Below, piece after piece: positions 28,178-37,066 of a DNA stretch of 64,000 bases. Each line of letters opens with the position of its first letter. Position 1 is the first letter of the stretch. The stretch comes from CAZUZS01 sp964624795 (lineage in GTDB: Bacteria; Calditrichota; Calditrichia; RBG-13-44-9), in assembly GCA_964624795.1 (NCBI GenBank), contig CAZUZS010000002.1, positions 62,001 to 126,000 on the forward strand, in the 5' to 3' direction. The notes below the pieces were generated by a model. The model did not search any database, was not told the origin of the DNA, and worked only from the letters and a program-made list of their open reading frames with translations. The translations under genes and the position numbers were made by a program.

Positions 28178-29224
28178 TCAAATCACCTTTTTTATCTGCA
28201 ACAGGTTTTTGTCATCGTCGCCGGATTTTTCGTCAGCATCTTTCTGGAGGCCGTTGAGGCCTTTTTTCATGGAAGCAATAAAGATCTGCACCAGGTTGGG
28301 ATCGAACTGCGTTCCGGCATTCTTGGCGATTTCGATAAATGCCTTTTCCTTTTCCATTCCTTTGCGATAGATTCTATCCGATACCAGCGCCTCGTAGGCA
28401 TCCAGGATGGAAAGAATTCGCGAGAAAAACGGGATGGCTTGCCCGCGAAGGCCATCGGGGTAGCCGTCTCCATCATAGCGCTCATGGTGGTGCCGCACAA
28501 TGGAGGCAACTTCGGCAAGCTCCTCTATTTCGCCCAGAATCTGGCTGCCCACAATCGGGTGGTCTTTGGCCTTGCGCACCTCAAAGTCCTCCAGGCCTTC
28601 TGCCTTTTTCAAAATGCTGTCCGGCATTCCAATCTTACCAATGTCATGGAGATTTGCCGCCAATTGCAGAATATAACGCCGCTCTTCATCCAGGTTTAGA
28701 CGATCGGCCATCATCATGGCCAGTTTAACCACCCGCTGCGAATGACCATAGGTGTATGGGTCCTTGGCGTCCAGGGCACGCATCAGTGCCTTCAGCGCTT
28801 TTAATAGAGTGTCAGCACGGTTGTCCTGAAACATCCGGTTTTCCCGCGCCTTGCGCTGCAGGTTGCGTTCTACCATCACCGGCAACTCCTCGATTTTCAC
28901 CGGTTTCACAATATAATCGCTGGCACCGATCTCCAGCGCCTGATCCACCATGGTCAGGTTGTTTACACCGGTAATCAGAACCACCGGGATGTCAAGATAC
29001 ATCTCCCGGATTCGACGAGTGAAATCAATCCCGGAAATCCCCGGCATATTTACATCAGACAATATGATGTCCACTTTCTGTTTCTTTATAATATCCAATC
29101 CGCCGGTAGCGGAAAAGGAAAGAAAGACTTCGAAGTGCAAATTCTTAAGCGCTTCGGCCAGCATCTGTCCGTACTGAATATCGTCTTCCACAACTAAGAC
29201 TGAAATATCTGTTTTCTTTGCCAT
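28178..29224 (-). CDS. Response regulator with HD-GYP domain (c-di-GMP phosphodiesterase)
   Basis: The protein has 348 residues. The N-terminal receiver domain shows VLVVEDD, a phospho-acceptor Asp in IILSDVNMPG, and KPVK. The C-terminal HD-GYP domain has HSQRVV, LHDIGKIG, HHERYDGDGYPDGL and LDAYEALVSDR-Y. HD-GYP enzymes hydrolyse cyclic di-GMP. The frame extends to 29320, but the ATG at 29224 matches the domain start and overlaps the TAA of the upstream acyl-CoA dehydrogenase as TAATG, so the two are probably translationally coupled. The cognate histidine kinase is not in view. Confidence 0.88.
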   Translation of the reverse strand: MAKKTDISVLVVEDDIQYGQMLAEALKNLHFEVFLSFSATGGLDIIKKQKVDIILSDVNMPGISGIDFTRRIREMYLDIPVVLITGVNNLTMVDQALEIGASDYIVKPVKIEELPVMVERNLQRKARENRMFQDNRADTLLKALKALMRALDAKDPYTYGHSQRVVKLAMMMADRLNLDEERRYILQLAANLHDIGKIGMPDSILKKAEGLEDFEVRKAKDHPIVGSQILGEIEELAEVASIVRHHHERYDGDGYPDGLRGQAIPFFSRILSILDAYEALVSDRIYRKGMEKEKAFIEIAKNAGTQFDPNLVQIFIASMKKGLNGLQKDADEKSGDDDKNLLQIKKVI

Positions 29225-30393
29225 TATTCGAAAGCTGCAATCCCTGTTAAGTGTTCGCCAATTATTAAGGTGTGAATATCGTGTGTTCCCTCGTAGGTCT
29301 TTACCGATTCCAGGTTGCACATGTGCCGCATACTCTGGTATTCCGACGCGATGCCGTTGGCGGCCAGAATATCGCGGGCCAGCCTGGCGATTTCCAGGGA
29401 CTGAAAAACATTATTCCGCTTTGCGATGGAAACCTGCACATAATTCATCTTTTCCTGGTCTTTCAGCCGCCCTAATTGGAGCACCAGTAGTTGGGCTTTG
29501 GTAATTTCGTTGGCCATATAGACCAATTTGTTCTGAACAAGCTGAAACGAGGCGATCGGTTTATTAAACTGGATCCGGGTTTGTGCGTAATTCAATGCCT
29601 CATCGTAGCAGGCCATTGCCGCCCCAATCGCGCCCCAGGCAATCCCGTAACGCGCCTGCGTCAGACAGGATAATGCATTCTTAAGACCGGAAGTTCCCGG
29701 TAAAAGATTTTCCTTCGGAATCCGGCAATCCTGGAAAACCAGTTCGGAAGTGACCGACGCCCGCAGCGAATGCTTGTTTTTGATCTCCGGTGCGGTGAAT
29801 CCAGGGGTATCCTTCTCGACCAGGAATCCCCTTACGGTACCGTTCAGTTTCGCCCACACCACCGCCACATCGGCGATGGTCCCGTTGGTGATCCACATTT
29901 TAGCGCCGTTCAGGATATAGTAGTTCCCGTCTTCTCTGGCGGTGGTTTTCATGGCACCGGGATTCGAGCCGGTGTCCGGTTCGGTTAAACCGAAACAGCC
30001 GACCTTCTCGCCGCTCGCCAGTTTTGGCAGCCAGCGCTTTTTCTGTTCTTCACCTCCCCAGGTGAAAATAGGGTACATCACCAGCGCGCCCTGCACAGAG
30101 GCAAAACTGCGCATCCCACTATCGCCTCTTTCCAGTTCCTGCATGATGAGACCATACGCGACGTTGTTGATTCCGGCGCAGCCGTATTCCTGTGGCAGAT
30201 TGGCACCGAGCATCCCCATTTCTCCCATTGCCGGTATCAATTGCAGGGGAAATTCAGCCTTTTGATAATACGTTTCGATGTGGGGCAAAACCTTCTCATC
30301 AACCCACCTGCGCACCGAATCCCTGATCAACTTTTCATCATCATCAAGAAGTGATTCTATTTGAAATAAGTCGAGTGCTTCAAATTTCTTCAT
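29224..30393 (-). CDS. Acyl-CoA dehydrogenase, glutaryl-CoA dehydrogenase-like
   Basis: The protein has 389 residues from the ATG at 30393; a TTG start at 30426 is possible. GGAAC lies shortly before the ATG. Features of the glutaryl-CoA dehydrogenase branch are RSFASVQGALVMYPI, CFGLTEPDTGSNPGAMKT (FAD/substrate region), the catalytic base Glu in TYEGTHDIH, and the end LTGIAAFE. The enzyme would oxidise, and possibly decarboxylate, a dicarboxylyl-CoA such as glutaryl-CoA. Other lysine/tryptophan degradation genes are not adjacent. Its stop overlaps the next gene's ATG. Confidence 0.88.
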   Translation of the reverse strand: MKKFEALDLFQIESLLDDDEKLIRDSVRRWVDEKVLPHIETYYQKAEFPLQLIPAMGEMGMLGANLPQEYGCAGINNVAYGLIMQELERGDSGMRSFASVQGALVMYPIFTWGGEEQKKRWLPKLASGEKVGCFGLTEPDTGSNPGAMKTTAREDGNYYILNGAKMWITNGTIADVAVVWAKLNGTVRGFLVEKDTPGFTAPEIKNKHSLRASVTSELVFQDCRIPKENLLPGTSGLKNALSCLTQARYGIAWGAIGAAMACYDEALNYAQTRIQFNKPIASFQLVQNKLVYMANEITKAQLLVLQLGRLKDQEKMNYVQVSIAKRNNVFQSLEIARLARDILAANGIASEYQSMRHMCNLESVKTYEGTHDIHTLIIGEHLTGIAAFE

Positions 30394-30602
30394 GCGGTTC
30401 CGTTCCCACAAATCCTTGTATGCCAATATATCTTTCGCAATTTTTTAAAGCAAGCCAATTGAGTGAAAATATGGATGACCAAGATTAAGGCTGGAAATAG
30501 CGTTGCTTACATGTTTTTATTCCCTTAAAATTAGCAGGGGCAAAGAGAAGCTGCGGCGCAAACTCAGGCAAGGATTCCGCTCTGCGAATGGTTTTTGCGG
30601 CA

Positions 30603-32954
30603 TTATTTTTCTGCAAATATTTTTTCCAGGATTTCCCGGTAATCGCTCACCTGGATGATCGTAATTCCTTCCCGCAGTTCCTTTGGAAGATCGTCGACCT
30701 CTTTTTTGTTTTCCGCAGGGACAAAAACAGTTGGAACGCCGTTTCGCTGGGCAGCCAGCATTTTTTCATTCAGTCCGCCAATTGCCAGCACCCTGCCGCG
30801 CAGCGTTATTTCGCCGGTCATGGCAATGTTGCCGCGAACCGGCCACCCCGTAAAAGCGGATATCATGGCGGTCGCAAGGGTTACGCCGGCCGACGGCCCG
30901 TCTTTGGGTATCGCTCCCTCCGGCACGTGGATATGGGTATCCTGCTCCTGAAAAATTTTCTCTTCGATTTTGAGATCGCCGGAAATGGAACGAATGTAGC
31001 TCAGTGCCGCCTGCGCCGATTCCTTCATAACATCTCCCAATTTTCCGGTTAAGACAAGCTTGCCTTTGCCGGAATAAGTATTGACCTCTATTTTCAAAAT
31101 GTCTCCGCCGTATGGTGTCCAGGCCAGCCCCAATGCCACCCCGACCTCATCGCGCAGCTCAGGGCGCCGCTCCAGGAATTCCGGTTTGCCCAAAAACGAT
31201 TCCAAACCGGCGGCATCAACCGCCACTTTCTGTTGTTTTTTGCTCTCCACGAGTTTCCGCGTCGTCTTGCGGCAAAGATTGGCAATTTGCCTTTCCAGGT
31301 TACGAACGCCCGCTTCCCGCGTATATTCACGGATGATGCGCAACAGTGCATCTTCTTTAATCTGAAATTCTTTGGCATCGAGACCGTGCTCACTCATTTG
31401 CTTGGGAATAAGGTGTTGCACGGCGATCTGCAATTTCTCGTGTTCCAGGTAACCGGGAAGCTCTATAATTTCCATGCGGTCCTGTAATGGTAGCGGAATA
31501 TTGGATTGCACGTTGGCGGTGGTGATGAAAAACACTTCCGACAGGTCGTAATCTACATCCAGGTAGTGGTCGTTAAAATTCCTGTTCTGCTCGGGGTCCA
31601 GTACTTCCAGCAGCGCAGCAGACGGGTCGCCCCGAAAATCCATGCTCATTTTATCAACCTCATCCAGCAGAAATACCGGGTTTTTGGTGCCGGCTTTCTT
31701 CATGGACTGCACGATCTTCCCGGGCATGGAGCCGATGTAGGTCCGGCGATGCCCACGTATCTCCGCTTCATCTCGCACACCGCCCAGCGAGATACGGACG
31801 AAATTTCTCCCCAGTGCCCGCGCTATGGAGCGCCCCAACGATGTCTTCCCAACCCCAGGCGGTCCCACAAAACATAAGATCGGTCCCTTTATTTTATGGA
31901 CGCGCTGCAAAACGGAAAGGTGCTCCAGGATTCGCTCTTTGGGTTTCTCCAATCCGTAATGGTCGTTGTCCAGGATGGTTTTTGCCGCCGAAACATCAAC
32001 CGCATCGGTGGTACGTTTGGACCACGGCACCTGGATCATCCATTCCAGGTAATTTCGGGTAACGGTGTGCTCCGGAGAAAAAGGCGGCGTTTTTTTTAGC
32101 TTCTCAAGTTCTTCGGTTGCTCTGGCAAGCACCGCTTCCGGCATTTCGGAAGCCATGATTGCCTGCTCCAGCTTCCCAATTTCGGAGTTTGCAAGCTCAT
32201 CTTCACCCAACTCCTTTTTGATCACCCTCAATTGCTCCTGGAGATAATATTCCCGCTGGCTGTGCATCATATTTTCCCGCACCTGGCTGTCCAGGTCACG
32301 GCGAAGGTGCTGGTACACAATGGCGTTGCCCAGAAGCTCCGTTGCCAGCCGGAGCCTCTTGGAGACAGAGACCGACTCCAGAATTCGCTGTTTTTCGGGC
32401 ACCGGGCTGTCCACATTTAAAGCGATAAAGTCGATGCTTTTAACCGCATCTTTTAGCTGCTCGGCGTGGATGTACAGCTCTTCCGGAAGCTCCGGATGCT
32501 GGGAGACGTACTGCTTGAACAGATCCAGCAGTTGCTTCAATTCATCCTTATTGTATTCCGCAAATTCTTCATCATCTTGGAATATCTCCACGTTCACACG
32601 GAAGTAATCTTTGTTTTGCAGAAAACGCAATATTTTCCCGCGGCCGATTCCCTCAACCACCACCTTGAGATAGTTGTTGGGCAGTCGCAATACCTGAAGA
32701 ATCCTTGCCAACGTTCCGATCCGGTAAATGTCCCGTGCCCGGATTTCTTCTTTTTCGGCATTTCGTTGGGCGGCGACCAGGATGTAGCCATGTGAGTTTT
32801 CGGCGGCATCCAGGGCTTCCACAGATTTGGGCCGGCCTACCACTAATGGAAGTATGGTGTTGGGAAAAACCACCATATCCCGAATCGGGATCAGTGGGAT
32901 CTCCTCTGGGAAAGGGCCTCTTATTTTTTTAGCAGATTTTTTTCTTTTAGGCAT
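30603..32954 (-). CDS. lon: ATP-dependent protease Lon
   Basis: The protein has 783 residues, full length. It has an N-terminal substrate-binding LON domain (IPLIPIRDMVVFPNT...), an AAA+ module with Walker A GPPGVGKTSLG, Walker B PVFLLDEVDKM, and a C-terminal Ser-Lys protease with PKDGPSAGV (Ser688) and GLNEKMLAA (Lys731), 43 residues apart as in E. coli Lon. It degrades damaged and regulatory proteins in the cytosol. It lies downstream of clpX in the common tig-clpP-clpX-lon order. Confidence 0.97.
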   Translation of the reverse strand: MPKRKKSAKKIRGPFPEEIPLIPIRDMVVFPNTILPLVVGRPKSVEALDAAENSHGYILVAAQRNAEKEEIRARDIYRIGTLARILQVLRLPNNYLKVVVEGIGRGKILRFLQNKDYFRVNVEIFQDDEEFAEYNKDELKQLLDLFKQYVSQHPELPEELYIHAEQLKDAVKSIDFIALNVDSPVPEKQRILESVSVSKRLRLATELLGNAIVYQHLRRDLDSQVRENMMHSQREYYLQEQLRVIKKELGEDELANSEIGKLEQAIMASEMPEAVLARATEELEKLKKTPPFSPEHTVTRNYLEWMIQVPWSKRTTDAVDVSAAKTILDNDHYGLEKPKERILEHLSVLQRVHKIKGPILCFVGPPGVGKTSLGRSIARALGRNFVRISLGGVRDEAEIRGHRRTYIGSMPGKIVQSMKKAGTKNPVFLLDEVDKMSMDFRGDPSAALLEVLDPEQNRNFNDHYLDVDYDLSEVFFITTANVQSNIPLPLQDRMEIIELPGYLEHEKLQIAVQHLIPKQMSEHGLDAKEFQIKEDALLRIIREYTREAGVRNLERQIANLCRKTTRKLVESKKQQKVAVDAAGLESFLGKPEFLERRPELRDEVGVALGLAWTPYGGDILKIEVNTYSGKGKLVLTGKLGDVMKESAQAALSYIRSISGDLKIEEKIFQEQDTHIHVPEGAIPKDGPSAGVTLATAMISAFTGWPVRGNIAMTGEITLRGRVLAIGGLNEKMLAAQRNGVPTVFVPAENKKEVDDLPKELREGITIIQVSDYREILEKIFAEK

Positions 32955-33179
32955 AATGGTATTCTACAAAAATTAAAGATTAACAGATTTAAATTGTATT
33001 CCGGGTTTTCGGCGATTTGTCGATTGTGGTGATAAACGGGGTATGCGGGAAAGGTCGTGACAATTTCCTCGGGATTCGATTTATAAAATTTTGCAGGAGC
33101 GCCATCAGCAGATCGCTGCCGGGATTACCGGATTTCTGCTGTGTTGCAGCCCGGAAATCAAGCCGCCGGACATATTTTT

Positions 33180-34430
33180 TCAGGCAGACTGCCGGGATTT
33201 CCCGAATTTCAGAATTGGCTCGGCATTGCCGGTAATCACCTCTTCTGTAATCAGGCACTCACTTACGTTTTCCATGGAAGGCACTTTAAACATGACTTCC
33301 AACATTTCGCTTTCCAGGATGGAGCGAAGTCCGCGCGCCCCGGTTTTGCGCTGGCGTGCCAGGCGCACGATTTCCAGCAGCGCTTTTTCGGTAAATTTGA
33401 GCTCGACGCCTTCCAGCTCGAAAAGCCGTTTGTACTGTTTTATCAATGAATTTTTCGGTTCAACGAGGATTGACAGCATTTCGTCTTCGGAAAGCTCGTT
33501 AAGTGCTACCAGTACCGGAAGCCGGCCAATTAATTCCGGTATCAGGCCATAATGCAGCAGGTCATCCGGCTCCACAAAGTTAAAAAGATTAGTGTCGGTC
33601 ATATCTTTTTGCGCATTGACATCCGCCGCGAAACCGATCACCTTTTTTCCGGTGCGGCGGCGCACAATGTCGGTCAGTCCGTCAAATGCACCACCCACGA
33701 TAAACAGAATATTCCGGGTGTTGATATTGACCATCGGCGCTTCAGGGTGTTTTCTTCCGCCTTTGGGCGGAATTGCCGCGATGGTGCCTTCCAAAATTTT
33801 CAGGAGCGCTTGCTGCACGCCTTCTCCGGAGACGTCCCTGGTAATGGAGGGACTCCCGGATTTCCGGGCAATCTTATCGATTTCATCGATGTAAACAATG
33901 CCGCGCTCAGTCGCTTCGATGTCGAAATTAGCGGCGTGGTATAATCGGACCAGAATGTTCTCCACGTCCTCACCCACGTAACCGGCCTCGGTAAGGGTTG
34001 TGGCGTCGGAGATGGAAAACGGAACGTGCAGCAGCCTGGCCAATGTCTGCGCCAGCAAGGTTTTTCCAACGCCGGTTGGCCCCAGCAAGAGAATGTTGCT
34101 TTTCTCGATCTCTATCTCGTCATCCCAATTTCCCATTAATATTCGCTTGTAGTGGTTGTACACCGCAACCGAAATGGCGCGTTTACCTGCCTCCTGTCCG
34201 ATCACATACTGGTCGAGGAATTTTTTGATTTCGTCCGGTTTGGGCAGCACAAAATTGCTGGTCTGAAACTGTTGGTACTGGGACTGTTTGAGAATCTGGG
34301 TAGCGCTCCGGATACATTCGGTGCAAATGCTGGCGTGCGAGCCTGTTATTAGCTGACCTACCTGGTCGGCATGTTTTCCGCAAAAAGAGCAACGAATTTC
34401 ATGATTGAAACGTTGGGTTCGATCTGGCAT
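33180..34430 (-). CDS. clpX: ClpX, ATP-dependent specificity subunit of ClpXP
   Basis: The protein has 416 residues. It has an N-terminal four-Cys zinc-binding domain (CSFCGK...CTECI), AAA+ Walker A GPTGVGKTLLAQ, Walker B IVYIDEIDKIA, and RDVSGEGVQQALLKILEG, all characteristic of ClpX. It unfolds tagged substrates and feeds them to ClpP, whose gene lies 420 nt upstream. The C-terminus carries the family's ALLEIVRLA and TGARGLRSI segments. Confidence 0.97.
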   Translation of the reverse strand: MPDRTQRFNHEIRCSFCGKHADQVGQLITGSHASICTECIRSATQILKQSQYQQFQTSNFVLPKPDEIKKFLDQYVIGQEAGKRAISVAVYNHYKRILMGNWDDEIEIEKSNILLLGPTGVGKTLLAQTLARLLHVPFSISDATTLTEAGYVGEDVENILVRLYHAANFDIEATERGIVYIDEIDKIARKSGSPSITRDVSGEGVQQALLKILEGTIAAIPPKGGRKHPEAPMVNINTRNILFIVGGAFDGLTDIVRRRTGKKVIGFAADVNAQKDMTDTNLFNFVEPDDLLHYGLIPELIGRLPVLVALNELSEDEMLSILVEPKNSLIKQYKRLFELEGVELKFTEKALLEIVRLARQRKTGARGLRSILESEMLEVMFKVPSMENVSECLITEEVITGNAEPILKFGKSRQSA

Positions 34431-34850
34431 TTATTCTTTCCGGTTATATAAAACTAAAATATTTAACATATTGACCGCCAATGCAATAATCCTGAGACGC
34501 TCAAATTTAACGTATTATTTCGGATATATGAAGGATTATTTTAAGAAGCGCGGGAGTCCGCGATCCGCGAAGCGGAGTTTTTCCGCGTTCGCAGCATTCA
34601 TTTCTAAATTGCACACCCAACATCATCAATTCTGCAGGTAGCCGGGATCGATATCAAAATTATAGTCTTAATCAGAAGTCTTTTCCGGCAAACCGCTCCC
34701 CGCACTGGATTCTACAGGGAATTCAATAACATATCCATCCCGAACACGAAGTCCTTTCGCTTTCTTGCTCGTGCCGCAAATTGGCATGGCTAAAGATCTT
34801 CAGAAAATTTTGCTGATATCCAGCCGGGCTGCTTCCCTTACCGGCAACAG
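34431..34850. other. Intergenic region between clpP and clpX
   Basis: These 420 bases are unusually long for the clpP-clpX junction and could hold a separate clpX promoter. The plus strand has a small GC hairpin, TCCGC-GAA-GCGGA (34564-34576), followed by GTTTTT, but it faces away from the clp genes. No gene is supported. Confidence 0.35.
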
Positions 34851-35465
34851 CTATTTCTTTTTTCCTTTTTTGATAAGCGGTCTTTTGGAGAGAATCTCAT
34901 CGATCAGCCCGTAATTCTTCGATTCCTCGGCATCCATGAAAAAGTTGCGATCGGTATCTTTGGCAATCTTTTCCAGCGACTGCCCGGTCTGGTCAGCCAG
35001 AATATGGTTTAGCCGCTCCCTGATTTTCAGTATTTCGCGGGCGTGAATATCGATATCGGTTGCCTGGCCCTGCACGCCGCCCATCGGCTGGTGGATCATC
35101 ACGCGGGCGTTGGGCAGCGCAAATCTTTTCCCTTTGGTGCCGGCTGCCAGAAGTACTGCTCCCATGCTGGCGGCCTGGCCGATGCACGTTGTCACGATAT
35201 CGGGTTGCACATATTGCATGGTATCGAAGATTGCCAGACCGGATGTAACCACGCCGCCCGGGCTGTTGATATAAATGTAAATATCCTTCTCAGGGTCCTC
35301 GGCTTCCAGAAAAAGAAGCTGGGCGATTACCAGGCTGGCGATGTTATCGTCAATCGGAGTTCCCATAAATATGATGCGTTCTTTTAACAAACGGGAATAA
35401 ATATCGTAAGCGCGTTCGCCGCGACCGGTTTGCTCAATCACCATTGGAATTAAGGCCATTTTCAT
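34851..35465 (-). CDS. clpP: ClpP protease subunit with Asn in place of catalytic Asp
   Basis: The protein has 204 residues and forms the proteolytic chamber of ClpXP/ClpAP. GQAASMG carries the nucleophile Ser100 and RVMIHQPMGG carries His125. The family reads RDTERD or DTDRD for the third triad residue (Asp171 in E. coli numbering); here the segment is KDTDRN, so Asn174 occupies that site (codon AAC). Asn at this position is known in Listeria ClpP1. The rest is normal, including the C-terminal YGLIDEIL. The gene is 42 nt downstream of tig and shares its transcript by position. Confidence 0.95.
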   Translation of the reverse strand: MKMALIPMVIEQTGRGERAYDIYSRLLKERIIFMGTPIDDNIASLVIAQLLFLEAEDPEKDIYIYINSPGGVVTSGLAIFDTMQYVQPDIVTTCIGQAASMGAVLLAAGTKGKRFALPNARVMIHQPMGGVQGQATDIDIHAREILKIRERLNHILADQTGQSLEKIAKDTDRNFFMDAEESKNYGLIDEILSKRPLIKKGKKK

Positions 35466-35507
35466 TTCCTCTTTTTATTCGAATCTTTTGTTCTGTGCGG
35501 ATTTTAG

Positions 35508-36848
35508 CTACTCTTTTTCCTTCTCTTTCTTTTTCTCCGGGGCGGCCTTACCGGAATCGCCGGTGCTTTCGCCGGTAAGCCCCTGTTTTAGTGGATAAAC
35601 TTCAACCACTTCCGCATGTTCCTTCAACAGATCGAGAACCTTTCTCTCCGCAATATCTTCTTTCAGGTGTCCCAGGTAATGTTGGTCGGCTTTTGCCTGT
35701 TCCTTGATCTTCTCCTCTGCGGGAGCTTCATCTATCAGTTTGAACGCTTCCTCATCGCTGGCAGTAATATTCTCGACCTCGACCAGTTTCTTTCTGAGGA
35801 AATGCCAGCGGATATTGTGAACGGCGGAAGCCCGGTACTCTTTCTTTACCAAATCCTCTTGTATTTCCTGTCCTTGCGATTGTTTTTTGAAATCCTTCAC
35901 CATCTCATCCAGGTAGTGGTCTACCATGGTCGGCGGCACCTCGAACGGATTTTCTTTCAGCAGTTCATCAATCAGGCGGTTGTTGAAATTCTGCTCGGAA
36001 CGCCGCTGAAATTCCAGCTTCATGTTCTCCCGAACCCTCTCCCGGAGCTGATCCATGTTATCCAGTTTTTCATCGTTCAAATTTTTGACAAACTCATCGT
36101 CCAGCTCGGGGTATTCTTTTTCCTCAATTTTTTTGGCATGAATTTCCATACGATTGACGACCGGTTCCTGTGTATTTACGTCGGGAGCGGGCGGTACTTC
36201 CTGCCTAACAATTCTCTTCTCGTCCGGTTTGATGCCAACAAGCTGCGATTCAATTTGCGGATCGAATTTTCCGGAACCGAGCTCTACTTCCAGATTTTCA
36301 TACTTGTGTCCCAAAATCGGTACATCCCCCTGGTCCAGCTCCTGCACATCAAAATGTACGTGGTGGCCCTCCCGCGCTTCCTCCACATCTTTCACCGTGG
36401 CATACTGTTCGCGCAACTGCTGCAGCGAATCATCTACCATCTCGTCGGTGATTTCAATAATATCTTTTTCTACCTTCAAACCTTTGTATTTTTTCAACTC
36501 GAATTCAGGCTCGACTTCGACTTCGAGGTCAAAGCTCATGCCGGAGGCGGCATCTTCAAACTTTAGATCGGTGATTTTTCCCTGTCCTACCGGATCAATT
36601 TTTGCCTCGTCCAGCGCTTTTTCATAATACTCCTTCATCGCCTCTTCCAGAATATCCTGCTGGATCATGCTCTCGTACCGTTTCCTGACCATGCTGAGGG
36701 GGGCATGCCCGCGCCGGAATCCATGGATGTCTGCCTGCCGCTGATAATCTCGCAGCACCTTTTTCTCGATTGGTCCCAAATCTTCGGCAGTGAGTTGAAT
36801 CTTTAATTTTTTGGAATACGAATTCAAATCTTCAACTTGAATCTGCAT
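35508..36848 (-). CDS. tig: Trigger factor chaperone
   Basis: The protein has 446 residues. The ribosome-binding N-terminal domain carries the signature GFRRGHAPLSMV. The central FKBP-like region is diverged (EGHHVHFDVQELD...), and the C-terminal chaperone arms are long and helical, ending in a highly charged Lys/Glu tail (KKKEKEKE). It binds nascent chains at the ribosome exit. First gene of the tig-clpP-clpX-lon group on the minus strand. Confidence 0.93.
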   Translation of the reverse strand: MQIQVEDLNSYSKKLKIQLTAEDLGPIEKKVLRDYQRQADIHGFRRGHAPLSMVRKRYESMIQQDILEEAMKEYYEKALDEAKIDPVGQGKITDLKFEDAASGMSFDLEVEVEPEFELKKYKGLKVEKDIIEITDEMVDDSLQQLREQYATVKDVEEAREGHHVHFDVQELDQGDVPILGHKYENLEVELGSGKFDPQIESQLVGIKPDEKRIVRQEVPPAPDVNTQEPVVNRMEIHAKKIEEKEYPELDDEFVKNLNDEKLDNMDQLRERVRENMKLEFQRRSEQNFNNRLIDELLKENPFEVPPTMVDHYLDEMVKDFKKQSQGQEIQEDLVKKEYRASAVHNIRWHFLRKKLVEVENITASDEEAFKLIDEAPAEEKIKEQAKADQHYLGHLKEDIAERKVLDLLKEHAEVVEVYPLKQGLTGESTGDSGKAAPEKKKEKEKE

Positions 36849-37066
36849 GTAATATCCTTAAGTTTTAATCAGTTTTAATATTTATAGCCGGTAAATATAA
36901 TATGAGGCACTGGTTTTTGCAAGCGGCATAAAATCTGAAAAGAGCTCTGGGATAACTGAATATCCTCTATGCGAGATGCCCCATGCTCTTATCCCGCATT
37001 AATGATTTTGTTTCTGGCGCAAATCAATTAAATTAGACCAGACCGATCAAACAAAAGGTGGAATCC

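Noticed and set aside
34564..34582. TCCGC-GAA-GCGGA hairpin with GTTTTT on plus strand
   Set aside because: No plus-strand gene ends here; the clp genes run the other way, so not called a terminator.
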